A DNA stretch of 64,000 nucleotides from Streptomyces sp. NBC_01754. Its GTDB lineage: Bacteria > Actinomycetota > Actinomycetes > Streptomycetales > Streptomycetaceae. The stretch is taken from assembly GCF_035918015.1 (NCBI RefSeq), contig NZ_CP109132.1, positions 1,612,001-1,676,000 of the forward strand, given 5' to 3'. A program made the position numbers and the translations under genes. Of the stretch, positions 42,414 through 50,639 are shown in pieces. Under the pieces are notes generated by a model that saw nothing but the letters and a program-made list of their open reading frames with translations, was not told the origin of the DNA and searched no databases. Numbering within the stretch: position 1 is the first letter of the stretch; each line of letters begins with the position of its first letter.

Positions 42414-43859
42414 TCAGACGTGGGTTCCGGGTGGGTGGGGTGCCGGGCCGGGCCGGTGGTGTGTGGGGGTGTGCTGGTCGGGGATGTGGGGTGCGGGGTG
42501 GGGGGTGAGGCCGAAGGTGGTGAAGGCGGTGCGCTGTGGGAGGGGGTAGGGGGTGGTGCCGGTGAGGTGGTTGAGGATGGTGGCGCTGCGCCAGGCGGCG
42601 AGGCCGAGGTCGGGGGCTCCGACTCCGTGGGTGTGGCGTTCGGCGTTCTGGACGTAGATGTTGCCGGTGACGGTGGGGTCGAGGTCGAGGCGGAAGTCGG
42701 TGTCGATGCGGGGGCGCCCCTGGTTGTCGCGGCGGAGGTGGGGGGTGATGCCGGTGAGGAGGGTGTCGAGGGGGCGTTCCCGGTAGCCGGTGGCGAGGAC
42801 GACGGCGTCGGTGGTGAGGCGGGTGCGGGTGGTCTGCTGGGTGTGTTCGAGGTGGAGTTCGATGCGTTTGCCGTCGCCGGCGGGGTGGTCTGCGGCGCGG
42901 ACGGCGACGCCGGGGGTGAGTGTGGTGTCGGGCCAGCCGCCGTGGAGGGTGCGCCGGTAGAGCTCGTCGTGGATGGCGGCGATGGTGTCGGTGTCGATGC
43001 CCTTGTGGAGTTGCCACTGCTGGGGGACGAGGGCGTCGCGTACGTGTTCGGGCAGTGCGTGGAAGTAGTGGGTGTAGTCGGGGGTGAAGTGTTCGAGGCC
43101 GAGTTTCGAGTACTCCATGGGGGCGAAGGCCTGGGTGCGGGCGAGCCAGTGGATCTTCTCGGCGCCGTGGGGGCGGGCGCGGAGGAGGTCGAGGAAGATC
43201 TCGGCTCCTGACTGGCCGCTGCCGATGACGGTGATGTGGTCGGCGTGCAGGAGTGTGTCGCGGTGGTGGAGGTAGTCGGCGGAGTGGATGACGGGGGTGC
43301 CGGGGGCGTCGGCGAGGGGGCGCAGGGGTTCGGGGACGAAGGGTTCGGTGCCGACGCCGAGGGCGATGTGGCGGGCGTGGGTGCGGTGGGGGGTGCCGGT
43401 TTCGCCGTCGGGGTGGAGGCGGGTGTGGTGGATGTCGAAGTGGGCGTGGTCGGGGTTCCACCGGATGGTGTCGACGCGGTGGTGGAAGTGGGTGGTGGGG
43501 AGTTGTTCGCTGACCCAGCGGCAGTAGGCGTCGTATTCGGCGCGGTGGATGTGGAACTGCTCGGCGAAGTAGAAGGGGTAGAGGCGGTCGTGGGTGCGGA
43601 GGTAGTTGAGGAAGGTCCAGGGGTTGGTGGGGTCGGCGAGGGTGGTGAGGTCGGCGAGGAAGGGGACTTGGAGGGTGGCGCCGTCGATGAGGAGGCCGGG
43701 GTGCCAGTGGAAGGCGGGGCGTTGTTCGTAGAAGGCGGTGGTGAGGGGTTGTCCGGGGAGGTTCTGGGCGAGGGCGGCGAGGGAGAGGTTGAAGGGGCCG
43801 AGTCCGATGCCGATGAGGTCGTGGGGCCGGTGGCCGTCGGGGGTGTTCCGGTCGGTCAT
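42414..43859 (-). CDS. Lysine/ornithine/diamine N-hydroxylase (IucD/DesB-like)
   Basis: 481-aa flavin monooxygenase that N-hydroxylates an amine for hydroxamate siderophores. Seen: FAD motif DLIGIGLGPFNLSLAALA, HWHPGLLIDGATLQVPFLADLTTLADPTNPWTFLNYLR, YCRWVSEQL, NADPH motif ITVIGSGQSGAEIFLDLL, and ATGYRERPLDTLL. The partner decarboxylase (ATGA overlap) suggests cadaverine or another diamine as substrate, as for DesB; lysine is the alternative. No acyltransferase or NIS synthetase gene is adjacent. Strongly C-biased coding strand rich in His, Thr and Pro. Confidence 0.88.
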   Translation of the reverse strand: MTDRNTPDGHRPHDLIGIGLGPFNLSLAALAQNLPGQPLTTAFYEQRPAFHWHPGLLIDGATLQVPFLADLTTLADPTNPWTFLNYLRTHDRLYPFYFAEQFHIHRAEYDAYCRWVSEQLPTTHFHHRVDTIRWNPDHAHFDIHHTRLHPDGETGTPHRTHARHIALGVGTEPFVPEPLRPLADAPGTPVIHSADYLHHRDTLLHADHITVIGSGQSGAEIFLDLLRARPHGAEKIHWLARTQAFAPMEYSKLGLEHFTPDYTHYFHALPEHVRDALVPQQWQLHKGIDTDTIAAIHDELYRRTLHGGWPDTTLTPGVAVRAADHPAGDGKRIELHLEHTQQTTRTRLTTDAVVLATGYRERPLDTLLTGITPHLRRDNQGRPRIDTDFRLDLDPTVTGNIYVQNAERHTHGVGAPDLGLAAWRSATILNHLTGTTPYPLPQRTAFTTFGLTPHPAPHIPDQHTPTHHRPGPAPHPPGTHV

Positions 43860-45256
43860 CGGTGGGTGCTGCCTTCCGTGGTGGTGGTGGTGTGGGCTCG
43901 GTTGATGAGGGCGAGGAGGTGGCGGAGGTCGTCGGCGGTGGTGTGGGGGTTGAGGAGGGTGGCTTTGAGCCAGAGGCGGCCGTCGGTGTGGGCGCGGCCG
44001 AGTACGGCGTGGCCTTGGGTGAGGAGGGTGCGGCGGATGGTGGCGACGGTGGTGTCGTCGGCGTCGGTGGGGCGGAAGAGGACGGTGCTGATGGTGGGGC
44101 GGTCGTAGAGCTGGAGTGCGGGGTCGCGGGCGATGAAGTCGGCGAGGTGGTGGGCGGCGGCGATGGTGCGGTCGATGAGGTCGGCGAGTCCGTCGCGGCC
44201 GAGGGCTTGGAGGGTGACGGCGATTTTGAGGGCGTCGGGTCGTCGGGTGGTGCGTAGGGAGCGGCCGAGGAGGTCGGGGAGGCCTGCGTCGGTGTCGTCG
44301 TCGGCGTTGAGGTAGGGGGCGTGGTGGTGGAGGGGGGCGAGGTCGTGGTGGTGGGGGACGGCGAGGATTCCGGCGGATGCGGGTTGCCAGCCGAGTTTGT
44401 GCAGGTCGAGGGTGACGCTGTGGGCGCGGTGGAGGCCGTCGATGAGGTGGCGGTGGGTGGGGCTGAAGAGGAGGGGGCCGCCGTAGGCGGCGTCGATGTG
44501 GAGGTCGGCGCCGTGGGTGGTGGTGAGGTCGGCGATGTGGTGGAGGGGGTCGATGCGGCCGGTGTCGGTGGTGCCGGCGGTGGCGGCGACGAGGAGGGGG
44601 CCGGTGAGGGTGGTGAGGGCGTGGTGGAGGGCGGTGGGGTCCATGACGCCGCGGGGTGCGGGGATGACGACGGGGCTGGGGAGGCCGAGGATCCAGGTGG
44701 CGCGGCTGATGCTGTGGTGGGTGTTGGCGGCGCAGATGGTCTGGATGGGGCCGTGGCGTTCGCGGGCGAGGAGGAGGGCGATCTGGTTGGCTTCGGTGCC
44801 GCCGGTGGTGACGACGGCGTCGGGTTGGGGGGTGTGGGGGTAGATCTCGGCGGCGAGTGCGGTGGTGAGGGCGGTTTCGAGGGCGGAGGCGGCGGGGGCC
44901 TGGTCCCAGGAGTCCATGGAGGGGTTGAGGGCTGAGGCGGCGAGGTCGGCTGCTGCTGCGAGGGCGAGGGGTGGGGTGTGGAGGTGGGCGGCGCAGTGGG
45001 GGTGTGCGGGGTCGGCGGCGCCTTCGGTGAGTGCGGTGACGAGGGTGCGGAGTGCGTGGTGGGCGCCGGTTCCGTGGTCGGGGATGAGGGGGCCGGTGGT
45101 GGTGTGGGTGTGGTGGGTGACGGTGTCGGGTCCTCCGGCGGGGAGGGGGCCGTCTCGGCGGGTGGCGCCGTCGTGGAGGGCGGTGAGGACGGTGTCGAGG
45201 AGGGGGCGCAGGTGGGTGGGGCCTGCGATGCCTCCGGCGAGGGGCGGGATGGGCAT
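43856..45256 (-). CDS. PLP-dependent group II decarboxylase (DesA-like)
   Basis: 466-aa decarboxylase, aspartate/glutamate/aromatic amino-acid type, similar to DesA lysine decarboxylases and diaminobutyrate decarboxylases. Seen: TTGGTEANQIALLLARER, NTHHSISRATWILGL, LLVAATAGTTDTGRIDPL, HIDAAYGGPLLFSP (Asp255 for the pyridine N) and LDLHKLGWQPAS with PLP Lys287. Likely makes cadaverine from lysine, then hydroxylated by the downstream enzyme. ATG 45256, AAGGA about 11 nt upstream. No iron-box palindrome seen upstream. Confidence 0.85.
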   Translation of the reverse strand: MPIPPLAGGIAGPTHLRPLLDTVLTALHDGATRRDGPLPAGGPDTVTHHTHTTTGPLIPDHGTGAHHALRTLVTALTEGAADPAHPHCAAHLHTPPLALAAAADLAASALNPSMDSWDQAPAASALETALTTALAAEIYPHTPQPDAVVTTGGTEANQIALLLARERHGPIQTICAANTHHSISRATWILGLPSPVVIPAPRGVMDPTALHHALTTLTGPLLVAATAGTTDTGRIDPLHHIADLTTTHGADLHIDAAYGGPLLFSPTHRHLIDGLHRAHSVTLDLHKLGWQPASAGILAVPHHHDLAPLHHHAPYLNADDDTDAGLPDLLGRSLRTTRRPDALKIAVTLQALGRDGLADLIDRTIAAAHHLADFIARDPALQLYDRPTISTVLFRPTDADDTTVATIRRTLLTQGHAVLGRAHTDGRLWLKATLLNPHTTADDLRHLLALINRAHTTTTTEGSTHR

Positions 45257-45424
45257 GGGTGGTGGGGTCCTTCGGGTGGGTGGGGGTGGTCGGGTGGGTG
45301 GGGTCCGCGTTTCGTGTGGGGTGGCCGATGGGCCCAACGAGTGGGACCGGTGAGGGGTATTGGTGTTCGGGTTGGTGGGTGGTGGGGTGGTTCGCTGATG
45401 TCGGTGTGCGTTTTTCGTACGGTT

Positions 45425-45461
45425 GTGCCCGGTCTCCCTGGTGGGTGGGGAGGCCGGGCAC
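45425..45461 (-). terminator. Terminator after pepN
   Basis: Stem GTGCCCGG/CCGGGCAC (45425-45432 with 45454-45461), extended inward by CTCCC/GGGAG with a bulge, 24 nt past the pepN stop. It separates pepN from the decarboxylase-hydroxylase pair. Confidence 0.75.
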
Positions 45462-45484
45462 GGTGCGGTGGTGGTGGGTGTGGG

Positions 45485-48019
45485 TCAGTGGGCTTCGCGT
45501 ACGGCGAGGGCGCGGCGCAGGTCGTCGAGTTGGTCGGTGAGTTTGCGGAGCAGGGCGGGGGTGAGGTCGGGGTCGTCGAGTGCGGCGGTGCCGGTGGTGA
45601 GGTGGTCGGTGTCGATGGCGTGGGTGGGGAAGGCGTGGCGTCCGGCGGCTTCGGCGATGGCGGGGCCGCGGCGGGCGGCGAGTGCGGTGGCGTCGGGGTA
45701 GTAGCGGTGGACGTAGTCGTGGAGGAGTTCGCTCTGTTCGGGTTGCCAGAAACCCTGGGCGGTGGCGGCGAAGAGGTAGTTGGACAGGGTGTCGTCGTGG
45801 AAGAGGGTGTTCCAGGCGGTGGCTTTGGCTTCGGGGGTGGGGAGGGCGGCGCGGCAGCGGGCGGCGCCTTCTTGTCCGGTGGCGCTGGGGTCGTCGGCGA
45901 GTTCGCGGGCGATGGTGGTCTCGTCGGTGGCGCCGAGGACGGCGAGGCGGGTGAGGGCGCGCCAGCGGAGTTCGGGGTCGAGTTCGGGTCCGCCGGGGAC
46001 GGTGCCGTGGTGGAGCCAGTCCTGGATGGTGTCGGGCTGGGTGGCGGCGTCGATGAAGTGGCGTACGGCGATGAGGCGGAGGCCGGGTCCGGGGTTGTGG
46101 GGTGTGCCGGGTTCCCGGTCCTTGGCGGTGAGGCCTTCGGTGCGGCGGAGGAGGTCTTGGCAGAGGGTGGTGAGGGTGGTGAGGGCGGCGGGGCGTGCGT
46201 CGGGGGTGAGGTAGCGGTCGGTGATGTGGGTGGCGGCGAAGGTGAGGACGCCTTGGACGAGGGCGAGGTCGGTTTCGTGCGGGAGGTGGGTGCGGGCGGC
46301 GGTGAGGTAGGTGGTGGGGTGGAGGTGGCCGTCGCGGACCATGTCGCGTGCGGTGTTCCAGAGGACGGCGCGGGTCAGTGAGTCGGGGATGCCGCTGAGG
46401 TGGGTGAGGGCGGTGTCCCAGGAGGTGGGGTCGAGGCGGGTTTTGGCGTAGGTGAGGTCGCCGTCGTTGAGGACGAGGAGGTCGGGGCGGTGGCCGGGCC
46501 GGGTGGTGGGGGTGCCGTTGTGGGGGATGTCGAGTTCGAAGCGTTCGCGCAGGGTGAGGCGGCTGGTGCCGGAGGGGGTGTCGAGGGTGTGGTCGTAGGC
46601 GCCGACGGCGATGCGGTGGGGGCGTTGTCCGTCGTGTTCGACGGTGAGGCTCCAGTGGTCGTCGGTGTTCCGGGTGTGGGCGGTGAGGGTGTCGGCGCCG
46701 GTGGTGCGGAGCCAGCTCGCGGCCCAGGTGTGGACGTCGCGGTCGGTGGCGGTGGCGAGGCTGTCGATGAAGTCGGCGAGGGTGGCGTTGGCGAATTTGT
46801 GCCGGGTGAAGTGGGTGTTGATGCCGGCGAGGAAGTCCTTCTCGCCGAGCCAGGTGACGAGTTGGCGTAGTGCGGAGGCGCCCTTGGCGTAGGAGATGCC
46901 GTCGAAGTTGAGGAGGGCGGAGGCGGTGTCGGGGACGTCGTCGGGGGCGACGGGGTGGGTGGAGGGGCGTTGGTCGGCGTCGTAGCCCCAGCCCTTGCGG
47001 GAGACGCCGAAGTCGGTCCAGGTGTCGGTGAAGCGGGTGGCTTCGGTGAGGGTCTGGTAGCCCATGTACTCGGCGAAGGACTCGTTGAGCCAGATGTCGT
47101 CCCACCAGGTGAGGGTGACGAGGTCGCCGAACCACATGTGGGCCATTTCGTGGGCGATGACCATGGCGCGGGTCTGGCGTTCGGTGTCGGTGACGGCGGA
47201 GCGGTAGACGAACTCGTCGCGGAAGGTGACGAGTCCGGGGTTCTCCATGGCGCCGGCGTTGAATTCGGGGACGAATGCCTGGTCGTAGGAGTCGAACGGG
47301 TAGGGCTCGTCGAATTTCTCGTGGAAGCGGTCGTAGCAGGCGCGGGTGAGGTCGAGGATCTCGTCGGCGTCGGTGTCGAGGTGGGGGGCGAGGGAGCGGC
47401 GGCAGTGGATGCCGAAGGGGATTCCGGCGTGGTGGGTGGTGACCGAGTGCCAGGGTCCGGCGGCGACGGCGACGAGGTAGGTGGAGATGCGGGGGGTGGT
47501 GGCGAGTGTCCAGCGTCCTGGTCCGCTGCGGGTGGCGGTGCCGTTGCCGAGGACGGTCCAGGTGTCGGGTGCGGTGACGGTGAGGTCGAAGACGGCCTTG
47601 AGGTCGGGTTGGTCGAAGGCGGCGAAGACGCGTTGGACGTCGTCGAGGAAGAGCTGGGTGTAGAGGTAGGTCTCGCTGTCGGCGGGGTCGGTGAAGCGGT
47701 GCATGCCTTCGCCGGTGCGGGAGTAGCGCATGGTGGCGTCGGCGGTGAGTTCGTGGGGGCCGGCGGTGAGGTGGTGCAGGGGGTAGCGGTTGTCGTCGAG
47801 GTGGTGGGGGTCGAGGGGGTGTCCGTCGAGGGTGAGCGCGTGCAGGGTTTCCGGCTTGAGTTCGACGAAGGTGTCACCGGGGGTGCGGGTGGTGAAGCGG
47901 ATGGTGGTCCGGGAGTGGAAGGTGTCCTCGCCGGTGGTGACGTCGAGGTCGACGGTGTAGCCGTGTACGTCGATGAGCTGGGCACGGGTCTGCGCTTCTT
48001 CGCGCGTCAGTACGGACAT
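45485..48019 (-). CDS. pepN: Aminopeptidase N (M1 family)
   Basis: 844-aa cytoplasmic zinc metallopeptidase that removes N-terminal residues from peptides. Seen: GAMEN exopeptidase motif at 256-260 (GAMENPGLVTFRDE), zinc motif HEMAH (290-294) with Glu313 in NESFAEYMGY, an M1 N-terminal beta-saddle domain, and a long C-terminal helical ERAP1-like domain. Actinobacterial PepN is this size. ATG 48019 has no clear ribosome site, so the mRNA may be leaderless. Confidence 0.95.
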   Translation of the reverse strand: MSVLTREEAQTRAQLIDVHGYTVDLDVTTGEDTFHSRTTIRFTTRTPGDTFVELKPETLHALTLDGHPLDPHHLDDNRYPLHHLTAGPHELTADATMRYSRTGEGMHRFTDPADSETYLYTQLFLDDVQRVFAAFDQPDLKAVFDLTVTAPDTWTVLGNGTATRSGPGRWTLATTPRISTYLVAVAAGPWHSVTTHHAGIPFGIHCRRSLAPHLDTDADEILDLTRACYDRFHEKFDEPYPFDSYDQAFVPEFNAGAMENPGLVTFRDEFVYRSAVTDTERQTRAMVIAHEMAHMWFGDLVTLTWWDDIWLNESFAEYMGYQTLTEATRFTDTWTDFGVSRKGWGYDADQRPSTHPVAPDDVPDTASALLNFDGISYAKGASALRQLVTWLGEKDFLAGINTHFTRHKFANATLADFIDSLATATDRDVHTWAASWLRTTGADTLTAHTRNTDDHWSLTVEHDGQRPHRIAVGAYDHTLDTPSGTSRLTLRERFELDIPHNGTPTTRPGHRPDLLVLNDGDLTYAKTRLDPTSWDTALTHLSGIPDSLTRAVLWNTARDMVRDGHLHPTTYLTAARTHLPHETDLALVQGVLTFAATHITDRYLTPDARPAALTTLTTLCQDLLRRTEGLTAKDREPGTPHNPGPGLRLIAVRHFIDAATQPDTIQDWLHHGTVPGGPELDPELRWRALTRLAVLGATDETTIARELADDPSATGQEGAARCRAALPTPEAKATAWNTLFHDDTLSNYLFAATAQGFWQPEQSELLHDYVHRYYPDATALAARRGPAIAEAAGRHAFPTHAIDTDHLTTGTAALDDPDLTPALLRKLTDQLDDLRRALAVREAH

Positions 48020-48325
48020 GGGCCCATGCTGCCGTAACGGCACGGGGTGTGCAGGAGGTTCTCGCAGGGCTGACCGGTGGGCCGGCCGGTGGGCGGTGGG
48101 TGTGGTCGGGGTGGCAGGTGTGGGCTGTTTTCGTGGAGGTCGTCGACTGGTGCAAACTGTCTGATTTTTGTTGATCTTGAAGCGAATTCGCTTTGAGAAT
48201 GCCCTGGTTCGCTCCGCTTGGCGGCTTTTTTCTGCGGCGAGATTTGGCCATCCGATGGGGCGCCCCTAAGGTCACGTGCCACACGGTTTCTTCACATTGT
48301 TCGCACGCCGAGGGGGCGCCGGCTC
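48020..48325. other. AT-richer 300-bp gap between pepN and MHYT gene
   Basis: No gene seen. It holds a perfect 14-bp palindrome AAGCGAATTCGCTT (48180-48193) inside a locally AT-rich stretch (about 48145-48265), which should contain the divergent promoters for pepN and the MHYT gene. The palindrome is a candidate operator; its binding protein is unknown. Confidence 0.5.
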
Positions 48326-49192
48326 ATGCAGGGCACGATCGACGGTTTCAACTACGGTGCGGTCACTCCGGTGGTGGCTTACGCGATGGCCTGTCTGGGC
48401 GGGGCGCTCGGGCTGCGCTGCACGATCCGGTCCCTGCGCACCAGCAGTTCGTGGAAGCCGGGCTGGCTGGCGCTGGGCTCGGCGTCCATCGGCTCGGGGA
48501 TCTGGACGATGCACTTCGTCGCCATGATGGGGTTCCACGTCCAGGAGGCGACGATCACCTACGACGTCGGGCGCACGGTGCTCAGCCTGGTGGTGGCGGT
48601 CGTCGTGGTCGGTATCGGCGTGTACATCGTGGGCTACCGGGGGGCGAGCGGTCCGACCCTGGTGACGGCGGGGCTGATCACCGGGCTGGGTGTGGCCGCG
48701 ATGCACTACATCGGTATGGCGGGCATCCGGATCAACGGCCGGATCGAGTACGACCCGGTGTCCGTCGCCCTCTCCCTGGTGATCGCGGTCGCCGCGGCCA
48801 CCGCGGCGCTGTGGGCCGCTGTGTCGGTCCGCGGTTTCCTGCCGAGCCTGGGGGCCAGCCTGATCATGGGCGTGGCCGTCACGGGCATGCACTACATGGG
48901 CATGAGCGGTCTCGCCGTACACCTCCACGCCGTCGACGTCACACAGACGAACCTGGGGCAGACCCCGACGTCCCTGCTGCTGCCGATGATGATCGGCCCG
49001 ATGGCCTTCCTGCTGCTGGCCGGTGTGGTCGTGATGTTCGACCCGCTCCTCGTGCTGGGCGAGGGCGAGTGGTCCTCCCCGGCGGGTGGCGCGGACCGGC
49101 CGGCACCGCCGACGCCCGCCCGCGGCGGTCAGGCCCGCCCCGGTGAGGTGCCTCCGAGTGGGCCGGCGCCCTGGGACGACCGGTCCTGGTGA
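48326..49192 (+). CDS. MHYT-domain integral membrane sensor
   Basis: 288-aa membrane protein with about seven helices. The MHYT pattern occurs three times: TMHFVAMMGF, AMHYIGMAG and GMHYMGMSG; Met and His near the outer face are proposed to bind copper and sense O2, CO or NO. There is no GGDEF/EAL output domain; a 45-residue Pro/Gly-rich cytoplasmic tail follows instead. GAGGGGG about 10 nt before the ATG. Divergent from pepN. Confidence 0.88.
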   Translation: MQGTIDGFNYGAVTPVVAYAMACLGGALGLRCTIRSLRTSSSWKPGWLALGSASIGSGIWTMHFVAMMGFHVQEATITYDVGRTVLSLVVAVVVVGIGVYIVGYRGASGPTLVTAGLITGLGVAAMHYIGMAGIRINGRIEYDPVSVALSLVIAVAAATAALWAAVSVRGFLPSLGASLIMGVAVTGMHYMGMSGLAVHLHAVDVTQTNLGQTPTSLLLPMMIGPMAFLLLAGVVVMFDPLLVLGEGEWSSPAGGADRPAPPTPARGGQARPGEVPPSGPAPWDDRSW

Positions 49193-49219
49193 GGTGCGCC
49201 GGACGCCTGCCGCGCCGGA

Positions 49220-49528
49220 CTACCCCGCCGACCGCTCGGCGATGCGCTCGTGGTGGCGGATGACCTCGGCGACGATGAAGTTCAGCAGTTTCTCCGCGAA
49301 CGCCGGGTCCAGCCGGGCGCTTTCGGCGAGCTGGCGCAGCCGGGCGATCTGACGGGCCTCGCGGGCCGGGTCGGCGGGCGGCAGGCGGTGCTCCGCCTTG
49401 AGGTGGCCGACCTGCTGGGTGGCCTTGAAGCGTTCGGCGAGCATGTGGACGACCGCGGCGTCGATGTTGTCGATGCTTTCGCGCAGGCGGTCCAGCTCCG
49501 CCCGTACGGGCTCGTCGATGTCGTTCAT
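49220..49528 (-). CDS. Chorismate mutase (AroQ class)
   Basis: 102-aa helical enzyme converting chorismate to prephenate for Phe/Tyr synthesis. Seen: LDRLRESIDNIDAAVVHMLAERFKATQQVGHLKAEH with the conserved Arg and Lys of the active site, then RQIARLRQLAE and FAEKLLNFIVAEVIRHHE. Full length for monofunctional AroQ. A promoter ends about 8 nt before the ATG, so the mRNA is probably leaderless. Confidence 0.92.
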   Translation of the reverse strand: MNDIDEPVRAELDRLRESIDNIDAAVVHMLAERFKATQQVGHLKAEHRLPPADPAREARQIARLRQLAESARLDPAFAEKLLNFIVAEVIRHHERIAERSAG

Positions 49529-49536
49529 GGTCGTCG

Positions 49537-49566
49537 AGTTTAGACGTACGGGGCGGGGCCGGTCAG
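49537..49566 (-). promoter_or_regulatory. Promoter of the chorismate mutase gene
   Basis: -35 CTGACC (49566-49561), 18-nt spacer, -10 TAAACT (49542-49537) on the minus strand. The predicted start is at about 49530, 1-2 nt before the ATG at 49528. Confidence 0.55.
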
Positions 49567-49686
49567 GCCGTCCGGGTTACGGACCGCGGGTGGGACGGGC
49601 CCCGGGCCAACCCGCCGGGCCGTGGGGGCGTCCCCCTTACAGTGAGGTGGGGTTCACCGGTTGCGGTCGACGCGGGGTGGTGGGAC

Positions 49687-50601
49687 GTGGGTGAGGACAG
49701 CACCGGCGGCGGTGGCGGCCCGGTCGTGCGCGGGTTCCCCCATCTGGACACCGTCCGGTCCGCGATCACCGCGCTCTACCGGCGGTTGACCCCGGACGGT
49801 GTGCACGCGTATGCCACCAGCCTGGCCCCCGCGGACGCGGCGTTCGCGGACACCGACGACCTGTGTCCCGGGGCCCAGCGGGTGGCGCACGCCCTGGTCG
49901 GGCACCTCCGGCTTCCGCAGGCCCGTGTCGTCGTCGGATTCCGGCGGATGGAGCACGCGGCCGCGGTGGAACTCACCGCGGGCCCCGAGTACTTCGTCGA
50001 GCTGAACGACCGCTTCCGCACGCATCGCAGGGACGTCGGGGCGGCGCTGGCCCATGAGGTCACCCATGTCCTGCTGCACCGCCTGGGCCTGGAGTTCCCC
50101 GGGACCCGTGACAACGAGATCCTCACCGACACGGTCACGGCCTACCTCGGCGCGGGCTGGCTGCTGCTGGACGCCTTCCGGCAGGACGCGCTGTCCAGCC
50201 AGAAGCTGGGCTATCTCACGCCGGAGGAGTTCGGGTACGTCCTCGCGAAGCGGGCGCTGGTCTTCGGCGAGGACCCCTCGGTGTGGTTCACCAGCCCCCA
50301 GGCGTACACGGCGTACACCGTGGGCCGGGCCAGGGCGCTGGAGGACCTGTGCCGCCCGCCGTTGACGGCCGCGGGGTGGGCGGGCCGCCGCCGCTACGCC
50401 CGCGACCGGCGCCGTGCCCGGGAGCGCCCCGCCGCCGTGCGCCCGGGCACGGGGGACGGGTACGCGTTCGAGGACGGCCCGGACGGTCTGCGGGTCTCGT
50501 TCGCGTGCCCCGTCTGCCACCAGCGGGTCCGTGTCCCGGTGCGGGGGCGGGTGCGGGCCCGGTGCGGGCTGTGCCGGACGGTGCTGGAGTGCGACACCTG
50601 A
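49687..50601 (+). CDS. Predicted HExxH metallopeptidase with C-terminal zinc ribbon
   Basis: 304-aa soluble protein. A zincin motif HEVTH at 123-127 with a downstream Glu (DNEILTDT, E144) and an aromatic-rich following helix suggests a gluzincin-type peptidase. The last 35 residues contain ACPVCHQRV...RCGLCRTVLEC, a CxxC-CxxC zinc ribbon. Between them lies an Arg-rich basic stretch (RRRYARDRRRARERP). The combination recalls SprT-like DNA-associated proteases but I cannot assign a family. GTG 49687 chosen; GTG 49642 would add 15 residues. It lies 38 nt before the ankyrin gene. Confidence 0.65.
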   Translation: MGEDSTGGGGGPVVRGFPHLDTVRSAITALYRRLTPDGVHAYATSLAPADAAFADTDDLCPGAQRVAHALVGHLRLPQARVVVGFRRMEHAAAVELTAGPEYFVELNDRFRTHRRDVGAALAHEVTHVLLHRLGLEFPGTRDNEILTDTVTAYLGAGWLLLDAFRQDALSSQKLGYLTPEEFGYVLAKRALVFGEDPSVWFTSPQAYTAYTVGRARALEDLCRPPLTAAGWAGRRRYARDRRRARERPAAVRPGTGDGYAFEDGPDGLRVSFACPVCHQRVRVPVRGRVRARCGLCRTVLECDT

Positions 50602-50639
50602 GCTCCGGGGGCGGTCGCGGTCCGCCGTAGGGTCGATGT

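Noticed and set aside
45257..45424. Iron box (DmdR/IdeR) upstream of the DesA-like gene
   Set aside because: No TTAGGTTAGGCTAACCTAA-like sequence was found.
43860..47135. Minus-strand open frame fused ahead of the hydroxylase (about 1570 codons)
   Set aside because: The upstream part is His/Arg/Pro-rich read-through of other frames of the decarboxylase and pepN genes. The hydroxylase starts at 43859.
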